Program-made: the position numbers and the translations under genes
NCBI GenBank assembly: GCA_019912845.1
Contig: JAIOHU010000217.1
Coordinates: 1 to 53,289, forward strand
Length of the DNA stretch: 53,289 nucleotides
Direction of reading: 5' to 3'
Origin: a bacterium
Lineage (GTDB): Bacteria; Electryoneota; Electryoneia; Electryoneales; Electryoneaceae
The notes under the pieces: generated by a model
Database searches by the model: none
What the model saw: only the letters and a program-made list of their open reading frames with translations
What the model was told of the DNA's origin: nothing
Part shown: positions 53,136-53,289 of the stretch, piece after piece
How positions within the stretch are numbered: the stretch's first letter is position 1
How the letters are laid out: every line of letters begins with the position of its first letter

Positions 53136-53289
53136 CCGCAACATCTGCGGATGTCGCGGAACGGGAGTAGGAGGTGGAATTGCACTTTTACTCCCCGGGT
53201 TTCGCTTCGCTGCACCACGGGGCTACACAAATATCACCACGCTGTGGTGAACTACACACCGCAACAGTACGGATGTTGCGGAACGAAGA
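53136..53289. repeat. palindromic modules at the window end
   Basis: CCGCAACATC-TGC-GGATGTCGCGG (53137-53160), CTCCCCGGGTTTCGCTTCGC...CGGGGCTACA (53191-53227), TCACCACGCTGTGGTGAA (53234-53252) and CCGCAAC-AGTACGGAT-GTTGCGG (53260-53282). Same order as at 40.2-40.6 kb and, in part, 16.7 kb. Confidence 0.85.

Overview
The window looks like a chromosomal segment of an uncultured Gram-negative member of the FCB superphylum (Marinimicrobia, Calditrichota, KSB1 or Electryoneota-like lineages are the best guesses; no rRNA is present to decide). The reasons are several secreted proteins ending in type IX secretion (T9SS) C-terminal sorting domains with the YPNPFNP-type motif, outer-membrane machinery (an Omp85 barrel and LptD), and an ExbB-ExbD-TonB set. 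Operons are tightly packed with many 4-nt ATGA, GTGA or TGAT-style overlaps.

Layout. 1-3705 (+): end of lutA, then lutB, lutC (lactate oxidation) and a tRNA-dihydrouridine synthase. 3706-5575 (-): tonB, exbD, exbB. 5810-6112 (-): a small zinc-ribbon protein. 6479-16310 (-): three T9SS cargo proteins (a beta-propeller giant, an arylsulfotransferase-like protein and a smaller propeller-like protein) with an EamA-type exporter between them. 16888-19228 (-): xerD-pgsA and a HAD phosphatase. 19445-24378 (+): ABC ATPase, FtsX-like permease and an AttH/CrtC lipocalin-like protein, an attEFGH-like set. 24434-25921 (-): a beta-helix T9SS cargo. 26162-30174 (+): DUF202, Omp85, DUF4390 and an NtrY-like kinase. 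30540-31044: a T9SS cargo remnant. 31366-36036 (+): a ribbon-helix-helix-like protein, then an octaheme tetrathionate-reductase-family cytochrome, a cytochrome b and two YeeE/YedE sulfur transporters, the second fused to a rhodanese domain that lacks its cysteine. 36115-40092: three direct copies of a repeat of about 0.4 kb separating two genes that are each broken by one in-frame stop. 40580-44366 (-): Ste24-type protease, CNNM/HlyC-type membrane protein, secreted hypothetical. 44670-49081 (+): rarA-lptD. 49688-52430 (+): three exported orphan proteins of AT-rich composition, followed by a truncated integrase-type transposase.

The most unusual feature is in the gaps. Several intergenic regions (13.7-14.6, 16.3-16.9, 22.7-23.3, 36.0-40.6 and 52.9-53.3 kb) are mosaics of short palindromic modules re-used in different combinations. 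Among them is a double-hairpin element of about 215 bp, bounded by GGGTGGC/GCCACCC inverted ends, with two perfect or near-perfect stems of 11-12 bp and loops of 66-69 nt whose length is kept while about half of the sequence varies. I see two complete copies, one partial copy and a few end fragments; one complete copy interrupts a transposase gene.

No tRNA, rRNA or CRISPR array was seen. Assignments are from motif reading only; no database search was possible.
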